Below are positions 42,793-51,160 of a stretch of 64,000 nt of DNA, piece by piece. The notes beneath the pieces were generated by a model, which worked only from the letters and a program-made list of their open reading frames with translations, was not told the origin of the DNA and searched no databases. Numbering within the stretch: position 1 is the stretch's first letter; each line of letters opens with the position of its first letter. The translations under genes were made by a program, and so were the position numbers. Source of the DNA: Trinickia soli (GTDB taxonomy: Bacteria; Pseudomonadota; Gammaproteobacteria; Burkholderiales; Burkholderiaceae); contig NZ_PNYB01000008.1 in NCBI RefSeq assembly GCF_002879855.1, positions 186,001 through 250,000 on the forward strand, given 5' to 3'.

Positions 42793-43488
42793 ATGGACTC
42801 GACAACTACTTCGAATGGCGTACCGCTAATCGACGTCGCCTTCGCCCGGATGAAGACGTCCATCATCCGTTGCGAGCTCGCGCCGGGTAGCCGGCTCAAG
42901 GTCGAAAGCCTGTCGAAGGCCTACGGACTCAGCAGTTCGCCGATCCGCGAGGCGCTCAACCGGCTCGCCCAAGACGGCATCGTTCAAGCGACGGAAAATC
43001 GTGGGTTCTGGGTCGCCCCGATCAGTATCGACGACTTCAAAGACATCACGCGGCTGCGCGTGCTGCTCGAGCAAGAGGCGCTCAACGATTCGATCGATCA
43101 CGGCGATGAGGAATGGGAAGTGGCCGTGCTCACGGCCTTTCATCGGTTGAGCCTTGCGGAGAAGCGTCTCGGCTCGGGGCCCGTCGCGCTTGACGACGAC
43201 TGGTCGGAACGCCACCGCGCGTACCACATGGCGCTGCTGTCGGCGACGCCCAGCGCCCTACTCTCGAATATGGTCGGTTCGCTCTTCGATCGCGCCGAGC
43301 GCTACCGCCGCTATTCCGCGCTGCATCGGACCGAAGAGCGGCATAAGAACAGCGAGCACGAAGCACTCATGAAGGCGGCACTCGATCGAGACAAGGAAAA
43401 GGCCGCACGGCTTCAGCGCAAGCATATAGAAGGGACGCTCGCGCGCGTCACCGCGGCGCTCGAACGGCAGTTGGCCACCATCCAATAG
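42793..43488 (+). CDS. GntR-family regulator (FadR/FCD type), predicted controller of the second aromatic module
   Basis: A 231-residue GntR protein. The winged HTH (IRCELAPGSRLKVESLSKAY then SSPIREALNRLAQDGIVQ) spans residues 18-70. The C-terminal FCD effector domain has metal-type histidines (AFHRLSLAE, RHRAYHMALLSA, HEALMKAALD). Motif sites lie before this gene, the FAH gene, the alcohol dehydrogenase and the porin. The effector is probably an organic acid from the pathway. Confidence 0.88.
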   Translation: MDSTTTSNGVPLIDVAFARMKTSIIRCELAPGSRLKVESLSKAYGLSSSPIREALNRLAQDGIVQATENRGFWVAPISIDDFKDITRLRVLLEQEALNDSIDHGDEEWEVAVLTAFHRLSLAEKRLGSGPVALDDDWSERHRAYHMALLSATPSALLSNMVGSLFDRAERYRRYSALHRTEERHKNSEHEALMKAALDRDKEKAARLQRKHIEGTLARVTAALERQLATIQ

Positions 43489-43538
43489 AGCACGAAGCGC
43501 CGCGCCGATACGAAACTCAGGCGGCGCTCTGCGAGGGT

Positions 43539-43580
43539 GACATCGGCAAGGCGCGTGTGCTACAGCGCCTTGCCGATGTC
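43539..43580. terminator. Bidirectional hairpin between the convergent GntR and porin genes
   Basis: A 16-base perfect stem, GACATCGGCAAGGCGC (43539-43554) with GCGCCTTGCCGATGTC (43565-43580), and a 10-base loop fill the 99-base gap between the two stop codons. There is no long T-run on either side. Confidence 0.8.
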
Positions 43581-43587
43581 CGTTTCA

Positions 43588-44706
43588 TCAGAACATCGTT
43601 TGCATACCGATGCGGCCGATGAACTGCGAGCGGCCGTTGGAGGGGCCGAACGTGCCATTGATTACCGCGTTCGCGCCCGAGTTGGTCAACTGGTAAGCAC
43701 CCTGCGCGTAGACTGCCGTGCGCTTGGACAAGAAGTACTTGGCAACCAAGCCCAATTGATGCGCGTGGTTGTGGTCCACCCCGGCGTTACCCCACATGAA
43801 GGTGTAAGCGAGGCTCGTCGAGAACGCGGGCGTAAAGCGATATAGCGCCCCTGCTTCCGCCGCGTTCACTGCGGCGCCGTTTTGCGTGTTCCGCGTGTTG
43901 GTGAAAAGCGCGGTCAACAGCAGCTTGTCTCCGTTATATTTCGCGCCCAGGCCGAAGTTGCGGATGCTGTCGCCAAGCAATGCCGCGTAGCGGATGTCCG
44001 TATACGCAGCACCAAATGCAAACGGGCCAGCACTGTAGCTCACACCCAGACTATCCGCGCTGTTTTGGCGGAAATCCCCCGCCGTCCCTCCAAATGCATA
44101 CATGCCACCGAACCGCAGGCCGCCGATGAGCGGACTCGTGTACTTGACCGCGTTATTCAACGGCGTATCGCCGTTCATGCGATCGAAGTCGAACGCCTCG
44201 TCCGGCGGAGAATCCGGAATACCCAACTTGGCGAACGGACCATCGCGAAACTGATAAAACCCCCCGCCATACATCGCCATATCCGCGCCGACGTCGTAAA
44301 ACAGCGTGTCGACCATGAAATCATATTGGCGGCCAAGCGTAAGCTTCCCGTACCGATCGTTATCGAGGCCGACCCACGCATTGCGCGCGAAAAGCCCCGT
44401 GCCCGAACCACTGCCGTTCGATTTCTGCGAAACAAGATTGCCCTGCAGCGTGAACTGTGTCGTCAACTGAAAGATCGCGTGCGTACCGTTCCCGAGGTCC
44501 TCGCTGCCCTTGAACCCCAATAGGTTCGGCAGCGCGATGCCATCGTCAAGCCTCCACGCGGAATGCCCTCCTATATTGCTGACGTATGACACCCCTGCAT
44601 CGAGCAAACCCCACAGCGTCACGCTGCTCTGAGCATGTGCGCTTGGCACGATGCCGACACACGTTCCCACCGCGACTGTCGCCGCAGCCATGATGCGCTT
44701 CTTCAC
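43588..44706 (-). CDS. Outer-membrane porin (Porin_4 type), GntR-regulon member
   Basis: A 372-residue porin. The GTG at 44706 is chosen because GGAGGAG lies 7 bases upstream and the product begins with the signal peptide KKRIMAAATVAVGTCVGIVP then SAHAQSSVTLWGLLDAG. The C-terminus ends with Phe (IGMQTMF), as needed for outer-membrane insertion. Motif blocks RNAWVGLDNDRYGKLTLGRQ and LIGGLRFGGMYAFGG match Burkholderia porins. A GntR-type operator lies 67 bases before the start, so it is likely the entry pore for the second module. Confidence 0.9.
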   Translation of the reverse strand: MKKRIMAAATVAVGTCVGIVPSAHAQSSVTLWGLLDAGVSYVSNIGGHSAWRLDDGIALPNLLGFKGSEDLGNGTHAIFQLTTQFTLQGNLVSQKSNGSGSGTGLFARNAWVGLDNDRYGKLTLGRQYDFMVDTLFYDVGADMAMYGGGFYQFRDGPFAKLGIPDSPPDEAFDFDRMNGDTPLNNAVKYTSPLIGGLRFGGMYAFGGTAGDFRQNSADSLGVSYSAGPFAFGAAYTDIRYAALLGDSIRNFGLGAKYNGDKLLLTALFTNTRNTQNGAAVNAAEAGALYRFTPAFSTSLAYTFMWGNAGVDHNHAHQLGLVAKYFLSKRTAVYAQGAYQLTNSGANAVINGTFGPSNGRSQFIGRIGMQTMF

Positions 44707-44772
44707 TATCGTCTCCTCCGAACGGATCACTTCCATAGATAACGCACAAATTACATTCAAATACACGTTAAT

Positions 44773-44786
44773 TATTTTTGTGCATA
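44773..44786 (-). promoter_or_regulatory. GntR-type operator upstream of the second porin
   Basis: TATTTTTGTGCATA is the reverse complement of the site at 37920-37933 over all 14 bases. It lies 67 bases upstream of the porin GTG. Confidence 0.68.
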
Positions 44787-45291
44787 TTCCATCAAACGAC
44801 GTCGACGGTCAATGCTCTTGAGGGGGATTGGCGATCAGTGTTTACGCGCGTGTGCGTCGCGGGCTTCTTCGTGCTTGATCCTGATGCGCCAGCCGTCGCT
44901 ACGAAACGAAATGGAGTTGAACGCCGTACGTGGGCGCACCACCACCGCACATCGACGCGCTAGTGGTTGCGGGAAGGAGATGATCAGATGGATTGCACGC
45001 TGAGCTACTGCTCAGCGCGCTTGTTGTCGTCGGCGCCGCGACGCCGGCAGCTTTCCACGGTCAGATCAAAGATCGTGGGGCGGTGCAACGGTGATTGCCT
45101 ACAGTCCGTCGCACCGGGAGCCGGGTTTGCGCGATCGGCTGCTGGCGGCAGGCGCGAAAGAGGTGCGAAAGTCGCGTTCGGAGACATGCGGTGGCCAGGG
45201 CGGATCCTGGCCGCTTCATCGTCCCTGCTTCTGTCTCGCGCTGACAGCGAAGGATTACCCGGCCACTCCGCACGGGTCCGCGCAGAAGCGC
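44787..45291. other. 505-base stretch with no convincing gene
   Basis: Open frames here are short and show no family likeness. One short segment near 45006-45090 reads LLLSALVVVGAATPAAF like a signal peptide but hits a stop within 30 codons. This may be decayed coding DNA between the second module and the SDR/efflux block. No repeat, tRNA or insertion-sequence end was seen. Confidence 0.5.
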
Positions 45292-46098
45292 TTACCCGAG
45301 CCGGAATTTTTTTCTGAGGCTTGCATCGACCGGACCAGCCGGCATGAAGCGCCGCAACTTGCTCAGGAGGGACGCTTCCCCAGGCGGTATACGGCGCATG
45401 CGCCATGCGCCGAGCGCGGCGTCGACGACGGTGTTCGCCACGCTGTCCGGCTCGGGCGCCGCTTTCACGCTGTCGACGACGGCACGTGATGCAAGCGCAC
45501 GCTCCCGATCATAGTCGGTGATCTTCGCAGTGGCCTGCGGCGCATTGATGTCGAGATTGGTTCGGGTAAAGGACGGCTCGACCAGCGTAACGCGAATGCC
45601 GAACTGACGCGTCTCGTGGTCCAGTGTCTCGGTCAGTCCCTCGACGGCGTGTTTGGAAGCCGCATAGAGTCCCATGTACGGTGCCGGCAAAAAACCGAGC
45701 ACTGAACTGATATTGACGATCCGTCCTCGTCGTTGCGCCCGCATGTGCGGAAGCACCGCCTGGGTCGTACGCAGAATGCTGAACACGTTCGTGTCGAACA
45801 GTGCGGTGGCTTCGGACACCGATGTTTCCTCCACTGCTCCGACCAACGTCCCGCCAGCATTGTTGACGAGCACGTCAATGTGCCCCGCGCGTTCGATGAT
45901 CGTGTCAATCGCAGTTCGGACCGAAGCGTCGTCGCGCACATCCATCTCCACCAGCTCGACGCCGGCCAGTGGCGTCATTCTTGCAATGCTTCGCACGGTG
46001 CCGAATACGCGACACCCGCGCTTCGCCAACTTCTCCGCGGTCGCGCGTCCGATACCCGACGACACGCCGGTTACGACGACAATTGTGGAATTCAACAT
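45292..46098 (-). CDS. Short-chain dehydrogenase/reductase (SDR)
   Basis: A 268-residue classical SDR. It has the nucleotide motif [17 protein letters not shown] at 8-24, the NNAGG motif near 78, and the catalytic Tyr-x3-Lys in [11 protein letters not shown] near 151-161, with Ser in NISSVLG upstream. The ATG at 46098 is 33 bases downstream of the RND permease stop region in the same direction, so it may be the last gene of the efflux operon. The substrate is unknown; members act on sugars, steroids, alcohols and keto compounds. Confidence 0.88.
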   Translation of the reverse strand: MLNSTIVVVTGVSSGIGRATAEKLAKRGCRVFGTVRSIARMTPLAGVELVEMDVRDDASVRTAIDTIIERAGHIDVLVNNAGGTLVGAVEETSVSEATALFDTNVFSILRTTQAVLPHMRAQRRGRIVNISSVLGFLPAPYMGLYAASKHAVEGLTETLDHETRQFGIRVTLVEPSFTRTNLDINAPQATAKITDYDRERALASRAVVDSVKAAPEPDSVANTVVDAALGAWRMRRIPPGEASLLSKLRRFMPAGPVDASLRKKFRLG

Positions 46099-46131
46099 CG
46101 GCGTTCCTTCGATAGAGTGAATCGTTGGTTT

Positions 46132-49100
46132 TTAACTGCGTTCGTTGATCGCGTCCTGCCGCGTAGGTTCGGGTCGAGATGCATGCGCAAGCCGGTCCTT
46201 GCGAGAGCCCGCCGGGTCGCCCGGCCGAATCCTGAACCAGATCGAATACATCGCCGGCAGGAACACCAGGGTCAGTACCGTCCCGGCGAATGTTCCGCCT
46301 ATCAGCGTGTAAGCCAGCGTGCCCCAGAACACCGAGTGGGTGAGCGGAATGAATGCGAGGATCGCCGCCATGGCGGTCAGAATCACCGGGCGCGCACGCT
46401 GCACTGTGGCCTCGACGACAGCACGGAACGGATCCAGCCCCGCCTGTTCGTTCTGATGGATCTGCCCGATCAGGATCAGCGTGTTACGCATCAGGATCCC
46501 CGACAGTGCAATGAGGCCGACGAGCGCGTTGATGCCGAACGGCTGGCGGAACAGGATCAACGTCGGCACTACGCCGATCAGGCCGAGCGGGCTCGTCAGG
46601 AACACCATCACCATCGCTGAAATCGAACGCACCTGGAAGATGATGATGATCAGCGTCACCGCAAGCATGATCGGGAACAGCGGCAGCATCGCTTTCGTCG
46701 CCTTGCCGGATTCCTCGATGGACCCGGCTTCCTCGATTCGATAGCCGCTCGGGAGCGTGGCAATGATCGGTTGCAGCTGCCTCGTGATCGCTGTCGAGAC
46801 ATCCGGTGGTTGCAGACCCTCGGCGATATCGCCGCGCACTGTAATCGTGGGCACGCGATCGCGCCAGCGCATGATCGGCTCCTCCATCCGCACCTCGACC
46901 TTACCGACCTGTGACAGCGGGATGCGCTGACCGTTGGCGCCCGCGAGCGTGAAATCGCCGAGCCGCGCGGGATCCAGCCGGACATCGCCGGCCGAGCGCG
47001 CGATGACCTGCACGGTCCGGATATCCTCGCGTACCGCGGTGACGGGCACGCCGGTGAGCAGGAACTGTAGTTGTTGCGCGACGGCGCTGGATGTCAATCC
47101 CACAGCCTGCAAACGGTCTTGCTGCAAGGTGAAGTGCAGCGTCGGAGAGCGCGTGCCCCAGTCGGCATTGACCGTGCGCATCATCGGGCTACCGTCCATC
47201 ACCCGCTCAACTTCAGCGGCAATGCCGCGCAGCTTGTCGGGATCGGGGCCGGTGACCCGATAAGCCACGGGGAACGGCGAATATGGCCCGAACACGAGCT
47301 GCGTGACGCGCACGCGCGCTTCAGGCGCGAGACCGCCTGCGATTGCCTGACGCAGACGCTGCTTCAATGCGTCACGCTCGCCCTGACTGTCCGTGCGGAC
47401 CACGATCTTCGCGAATGACGGATCGGGCAACTCCGGACCCATCGCCAGATAGAATCGTGGAGCGCCCTGTCCGACGTAAGCGGTGACGATTCTCGCTTCC
47501 TTTTGCTTCGCGAGCCACGCCTCGACTTTCGACGTGGCGACGTTGGTCTGCGAGATCGACGTGCCATATGGCATCTGAACCTCGATCAACACTTCGGGAC
47601 GGTCGGAAATCGGGAAGAACTGTTTCTTCACGATCGCCATGCCGAGGATAGCGAGCACGAAAAGACCGACGACCGAACCGGCGACGAGCCATTTGCGCGC
47701 GATGACGCGCGTCAGAAGCTTGCGGAAGCGGTTGTAGCGGGGCGTGTCGTAGATCGCGTCGTGGCCGCCTTCTACCTTCTTGAAGTCGGGCAGCATCTTC
47801 ACACCGAGGTACGGTGTGAACACCACCGCGACGACCCACGATGCGATCAGCGCGATGCCGACGATCCAGAACATGTTGCTGGTGTATTCGCCGGCGGTTG
47901 AGCGTGCGAAACCGTTTGGCATGAAGCCGACTGCGGTCACGAGCGTGCCGGCCAGCATTGGCGCGGCTGTATGGCTCCACGCGTAGGCTGACGCGGCCAC
48001 GCGGCCATAGCCCTCCTCCATCTTCACGACCATCATTTCGATCGCGATGATCGCGTCGTCCACGAGCAGACCGAGCGCCAGGATTAGCGAGCCGAGCGTG
48101 ATGCGATCGAAGCTCTTGCCTGTCGCGGCCATGACGACGAACACCACGGCTAACGTCAGCGGCACGGCCGCGGCGACCACCAGCCCCACGCGCCAGCCCA
48201 TGCTCACGAAACTCACGAGCATGACGACCAGCAGCGCAGCGAAGAACTTGATCATGAACTCGTCGACCGCCGACCTGATGTTGACGGACTGATCGGTCAC
48301 CTTGGTCAGGCTCATGCCGAGCGGCAACTCTCGATTGATCGCGCCGACTTCGCTGTCCAGTGCCTTGCCGAGATCGAGCCCGTTCCAGCCGTCGCGCATC
48401 ACGATACCCAGCAGCAGCGCGGGTTCGCCATTGTTACGGATCATGAATGTCGCCGGATCTTCATAACCGCGCTCGACGGTGGCAATGTCAGACAGCTTTA
48501 GTGTGCGGCCCTGCACGACGACCGGCGTGTCGCGGATCTTTTGCAGTTTGTCGAATGCGCCGTCCAGTCGGATGAACACCTCCGGCCCCCGCGTTTCGAC
48601 AGAACCGGCCGGCGTCAGTGCATTCTGGCCGTTGAGCGCGGCGAACACATCCTGCGGGCTGACGCCGAGCGTCGCCAGCCGGTCATGCGAAAACTGTACG
48701 TAGATGCGCTCGGCTTGTTCGCCGATGATGTTGACCTTTTTCACCCCAGGCACATGCAGCAGCCGCTGACGCAGCGTTTCCGCATCGCGCACGAGTAGGC
48801 GCTGCGGCTCGCCCTTGGCCTTCAGCGCGAAAAGGGCGAAGGTAACGTCAGCATATTCATCGTTGACCATTGGTCCGATCACGCCGGCCGGCAGGTTGGC
48901 CGCCTCGTCACCGATCTTTTTCCGCGCCTGATAGAACTGCTCCTGCACTTCCGACGGTGGTGTGCTGTCGAGCAGCGTCAACGTCGTGAAAGCCAAACCG
49001 GGGCGCGTATAGGTCTCGGTCCGGTCGTACCAGCGCAACTCCTGCATGCGCTTTTCGATCTTTTCCGCGACCTGGTCGTGCATTTCTTGCGCGGTGGCGC

Positions 49101-49272
49101 CTGGCCAGGCGGTGATGATGGTCATCCCCTTGACCGTGAATGCCGGGTCTTCCGCGCGGCCCAGCTTGAAGAAGGACATGAGTCCGGCCAGCGAGATCAG
49201 GCAGATCAGGAACAGCGTGATCGCACGCTCGCGCACCGCGAGCGCCGACAGATTGAATCGACCTTCGCTCAC
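46132..49272 (-). CDS. RND efflux inner-membrane transporter (TriC-like)
   Basis: A 1046-residue AcrB-family pump with 12 predicted membrane helices and two large periplasmic loops. The proton-relay region GLLVDDAIIAIEMM (near 410-423) has the paired aspartates of RND pumps. The N-terminus (RFNLSALAVRERAITLFLIC) and PGATAQEMHDQVAEKIEKRM resemble the TriC group, which exports biocides such as triclosan in Pseudomonas. The ATG overlaps the adaptor stop by 4 bases. Expect a tripartite complex with the adaptor and the outer-membrane factor at 51161. Confidence 0.92.
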   Translation of the reverse strand: MSEGRFNLSALAVRERAITLFLICLISLAGLMSFFKLGRAEDPAFTVKGMTIITAWPGATAQEMHDQVAEKIEKRMQELRWYDRTETYTRPGLAFTTLTLLDSTPPSEVQEQFYQARKKIGDEAANLPAGVIGPMVNDEYADVTFALFALKAKGEPQRLLVRDAETLRQRLLHVPGVKKVNIIGEQAERIYVQFSHDRLATLGVSPQDVFAALNGQNALTPAGSVETRGPEVFIRLDGAFDKLQKIRDTPVVVQGRTLKLSDIATVERGYEDPATFMIRNNGEPALLLGIVMRDGWNGLDLGKALDSEVGAINRELPLGMSLTKVTDQSVNIRSAVDEFMIKFFAALLVVMLVSFVSMGWRVGLVVAAAVPLTLAVVFVVMAATGKSFDRITLGSLILALGLLVDDAIIAIEMMVVKMEEGYGRVAASAYAWSHTAAPMLAGTLVTAVGFMPNGFARSTAGEYTSNMFWIVGIALIASWVVAVVFTPYLGVKMLPDFKKVEGGHDAIYDTPRYNRFRKLLTRVIARKWLVAGSVVGLFVLAILGMAIVKKQFFPISDRPEVLIEVQMPYGTSISQTNVATSKVEAWLAKQKEARIVTAYVGQGAPRFYLAMGPELPDPSFAKIVVRTDSQGERDALKQRLRQAIAGGLAPEARVRVTQLVFGPYSPFPVAYRVTGPDPDKLRGIAAEVERVMDGSPMMRTVNADWGTRSPTLHFTLQQDRLQAVGLTSSAVAQQLQFLLTGVPVTAVREDIRTVQVIARSAGDVRLDPARLGDFTLAGANGQRIPLSQVGKVEVRMEEPIMRWRDRVPTITVRGDIAEGLQPPDVSTAITRQLQPIIATLPSGYRIEEAGSIEESGKATKAMLPLFPIMLAVTLIIIIFQVRSISAMVMVFLTSPLGLIGVVPTLILFRQPFGINALVGLIALSGILMRNTLILIGQIHQNEQAGLDPFRAVVEATVQRARPVILTAMAAILAFIPLTHSVFWGTLAYTLIGGTFAGTVLTLVFLPAMYSIWFRIRPGDPAGSRKDRLAHASRPEPTRQDAINERS

Positions 49273-50384
49273 GGCCGTGCTCCTTCGTTCGCCATCATGA
49301 CGGCGGGGCCGGACACGCGGACCGACTCGCCTTCGTGCAGCAGTTGCGCGCCGAGCGCGACGACCCGGTCGCCTTGCTTCAGTCCGCCGGAAACGCGGGC
49401 GGTGTCGTCATCCAGATGTTCAACCTTCACCGGACGCCACGCGACCCGTGCCGGTTCACCGTTGATGGCCCATACCCCAGGCCCCTTTCCCGTATCCAGC
49501 AACGCACCGATCGGCACCTGCAAGCCGCCTTGCAGCGCCGCATTCGCGTCCGGAATCCGAACCGTGACCGTGGCGCCAAGCGGCGCGTTGGCCAGCGCGC
49601 GTTGCAGTACGTACCGCGCTTCGAAGGTGCGGGTACGCGGATCGGCTGAATCGGATAACTGGCGCAGCGTGGCCGGTTCGCTCGTGCCATCGCTGCCGAA
49701 TAGCGTCGCTTGCGCGACCGAGCCAATTGCGGGGCGCAGCGTTTCGGGCAGCTGGATCACGGCTTCGCGACTGCCGGCGTGGGCCAGACGTACCACCGGC
49801 TGTCCCGCGCTGATGACCTGGCCGGGTTCGGCGAGTGTTTCCATGACGACGCCATCGCCGTCTGCGACCAGCTCCGCATAGCGCGTTGCGTTGCGTGCAA
49901 CATCGGCGTCGGCCTCGGCCGCGCTCAGCTGCGCCCGAGCGGCATCGGCGGCCGCCTTGACCTGGTCATAGGCCGAGGCCGAGATCGCACCCGTGCCGCG
50001 CAGATCGCGATAGCGCGCCTCGTCCTGCGCAGCTTGCTGTGCCCGTGCCCGGGCGGCGGTGACTGCGTCTTGCCGTGCCTGTGCGGCCAGCTTCAAGTCG
50101 ACGGGATCGATCCGCATCAGCAGTTGACCGCGCTTGACGGTTTGGCCGGCATCCGCGAACCGCTCCAGCACCTTGCCTGACACGCGAAACCCGAGGTCGC
50201 TCTGCACTCGAGCGGCAACGGTTCCGGTAAACGCACGGGACGCGGGGAGCGCCGCCTGAACGACGGCGGTGCGCACGAGGGGCGCCTCGGTGCGCGGATC
50301 GGAAGGCGCTTTTCCGCTGCAAGCGGCTAGCGCAAATGGCAGCGCGGAAGCGACTGTGGAGAGAACGAGGCGACGCCGAAGCAT
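49269..50384 (-). CDS. RND efflux periplasmic adaptor lipoprotein
   Basis: A 371-residue membrane-fusion protein. It has a lipobox (PFALAACSGK), then the lipoyl half-motifs RVSGKVLERFADAGQTVKRG near 72-91 and AELVADGDGVVMETLAEPGQ near 170-189, a coiled-coil hairpin between them (ARARAQQAAQDEARYRDLRG) and a C-terminal beta-barrel. The ATG at 50384 is chosen because it begins the signal peptide. It is first in the operon with the pump and is controlled from the operator at 50430. Confidence 0.9.
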   Translation of the reverse strand: MLRRRLVLSTVASALPFALAACSGKAPSDPRTEAPLVRTAVVQAALPASRAFTGTVAARVQSDLGFRVSGKVLERFADAGQTVKRGQLLMRIDPVDLKLAAQARQDAVTAARARAQQAAQDEARYRDLRGTGAISASAYDQVKAAADAARAQLSAAEADADVARNATRYAELVADGDGVVMETLAEPGQVISAGQPVVRLAHAGSREAVIQLPETLRPAIGSVAQATLFGSDGTSEPATLRQLSDSADPRTRTFEARYVLQRALANAPLGATVTVRIPDANAALQGGLQVPIGALLDTGKGPGVWAINGEPARVAWRPVKVEHLDDDTARVSGGLKQGDRVVALGAQLLHEGESVRVSGPAVMMANEGARP

Positions 50385-50417
50385 GACAGTCCCATTGACG
50401 AAGTGATCGGGACTTTC

Positions 50418-50453
50418 ATTGTGATTCACGTGACCAAAATAGTCAATGGTCAC
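50418..50453 (-). promoter_or_regulatory. Efflux-operon promoter with TetR-type operator
   Basis: GTGACC (50430-50435) and GGTCAC (50448-50453) form an inverted repeat with the layout GTGAC-N14-GTCAC. On the minus strand, TTGACT (50446-50441) lies inside it and CACAAT (50423-50418) follows after 17 bases. The same GTGAC-N14-GTCAC layout recurs at 51113-51136, so one regulator can control both flanking units. Confidence 0.72.
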
Positions 50454-50465
50454 TAGACCAGCGAC

Positions 50466-51083
50466 TTAAGGCGACAGGCTGCGAAGGACCAGACTGGACA
50501 GCTGCGCCGGCGCGACATCGGCGGAATCGAAGTTGTACTGGAGCAGCAAGGGATTAAGGTAGGGCCGCATCACGAGATAGATTGCCGCCGTCGCTTCGTC
50601 GAGCGGCGTCTTGCGTTCGAAGTCGCCGGTTTGCCGGCCTTCCTGGAGAACGTCCTGCAGCAACTTCTGTACGCGTGCTTCATAGGCTTGCACCGCCTGC
50701 CAGTTTTCCGTGGCCGCCGATGCGGCGATGTCGTACAACTTGCGATCCCGAAAAAACAGACGAAGGCTTGCTTCGGTAAAGACCTTGAACATCCGCCGCA
50801 GCTTTTCTGCCGGAAGATCGGTCTCCTCGACGGCCGCCCGGACATCGCTTTCGATCTCGTGCAGGCAGTTCGCGCAGATCATTTCGCCGATTGCCTGCTT
50901 CGACTCGAAGAACTTGTAGATGTAGGCCTTCGAAAAACCGATGGCCCTGGCCAAGTCCGAGACGGTTGTTTTCTCGTAGCCGTACCGGCTGAAGTGTTCG
51001 GTGGCAGCAGCGACGATCTGATTTCGCACTTCGTGGTCAGCGGGGCCGCGAGCCGCGATGGGGGAACGGGTGACTTTTTCCAT
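50466..51083 (-). CDS. TetR-family repressor of the RND efflux system
   Basis: A 205-residue TetR regulator. The HTH is TTVSDLARAIGFSKAYIYKFFESKQAI in two parts (VSDLARAIGFSKAYIYKFFE near 40-59), followed by helices of the ligand domain. The ATG at 51083 is tentative: an in-frame ATG at 51095 is also possible and neither has a clear ribosome site. It lies between two operators and in the direction of the adaptor/pump genes, divergent from the outer-membrane factor, so it likely represses both. Confidence 0.86.
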   Translation of the reverse strand: MEKVTRSPIAARGPADHEVRNQIVAAATEHFSRYGYEKTTVSDLARAIGFSKAYIYKFFESKQAIGEMICANCLHEIESDVRAAVEETDLPAEKLRRMFKVFTEASLRLFFRDRKLYDIAASAATENWQAVQAYEARVQKLLQDVLQEGRQTGDFERKTPLDEATAAIYLVMRPYLNPLLLQYNFDSADVAPAQLSSLVLRSLSP

Positions 51084-51102
51084 GGGAGATAGCATACAGG
51101 AA

Positions 51103-51136
51103 TGGACAATCAGTGACTATTTGGTATTATAGTCAC
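51103..51136 (+). promoter_or_regulatory. Outer-membrane factor promoter with TetR-type operator
   Basis: GTGACTAT (51113-51120) and ATAGTCAC (51129-51136) are perfect 8-base arms around 8 bases. TGGACA (51103-51108) and TATTAT (51125-51130), 16 bases apart, form a promoter overlapped by this palindrome. Confidence 0.75.
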
Positions 51137-51160
51137 CATTCGAACTCTGCGAAGACGCTC

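Noticed and set aside
48143-48156. GCTAACGTCAGC resembling the LacI-type operator
   Set aside because: It lies inside the RND pump gene, has a mismatch in the right half and is not near a start codon.
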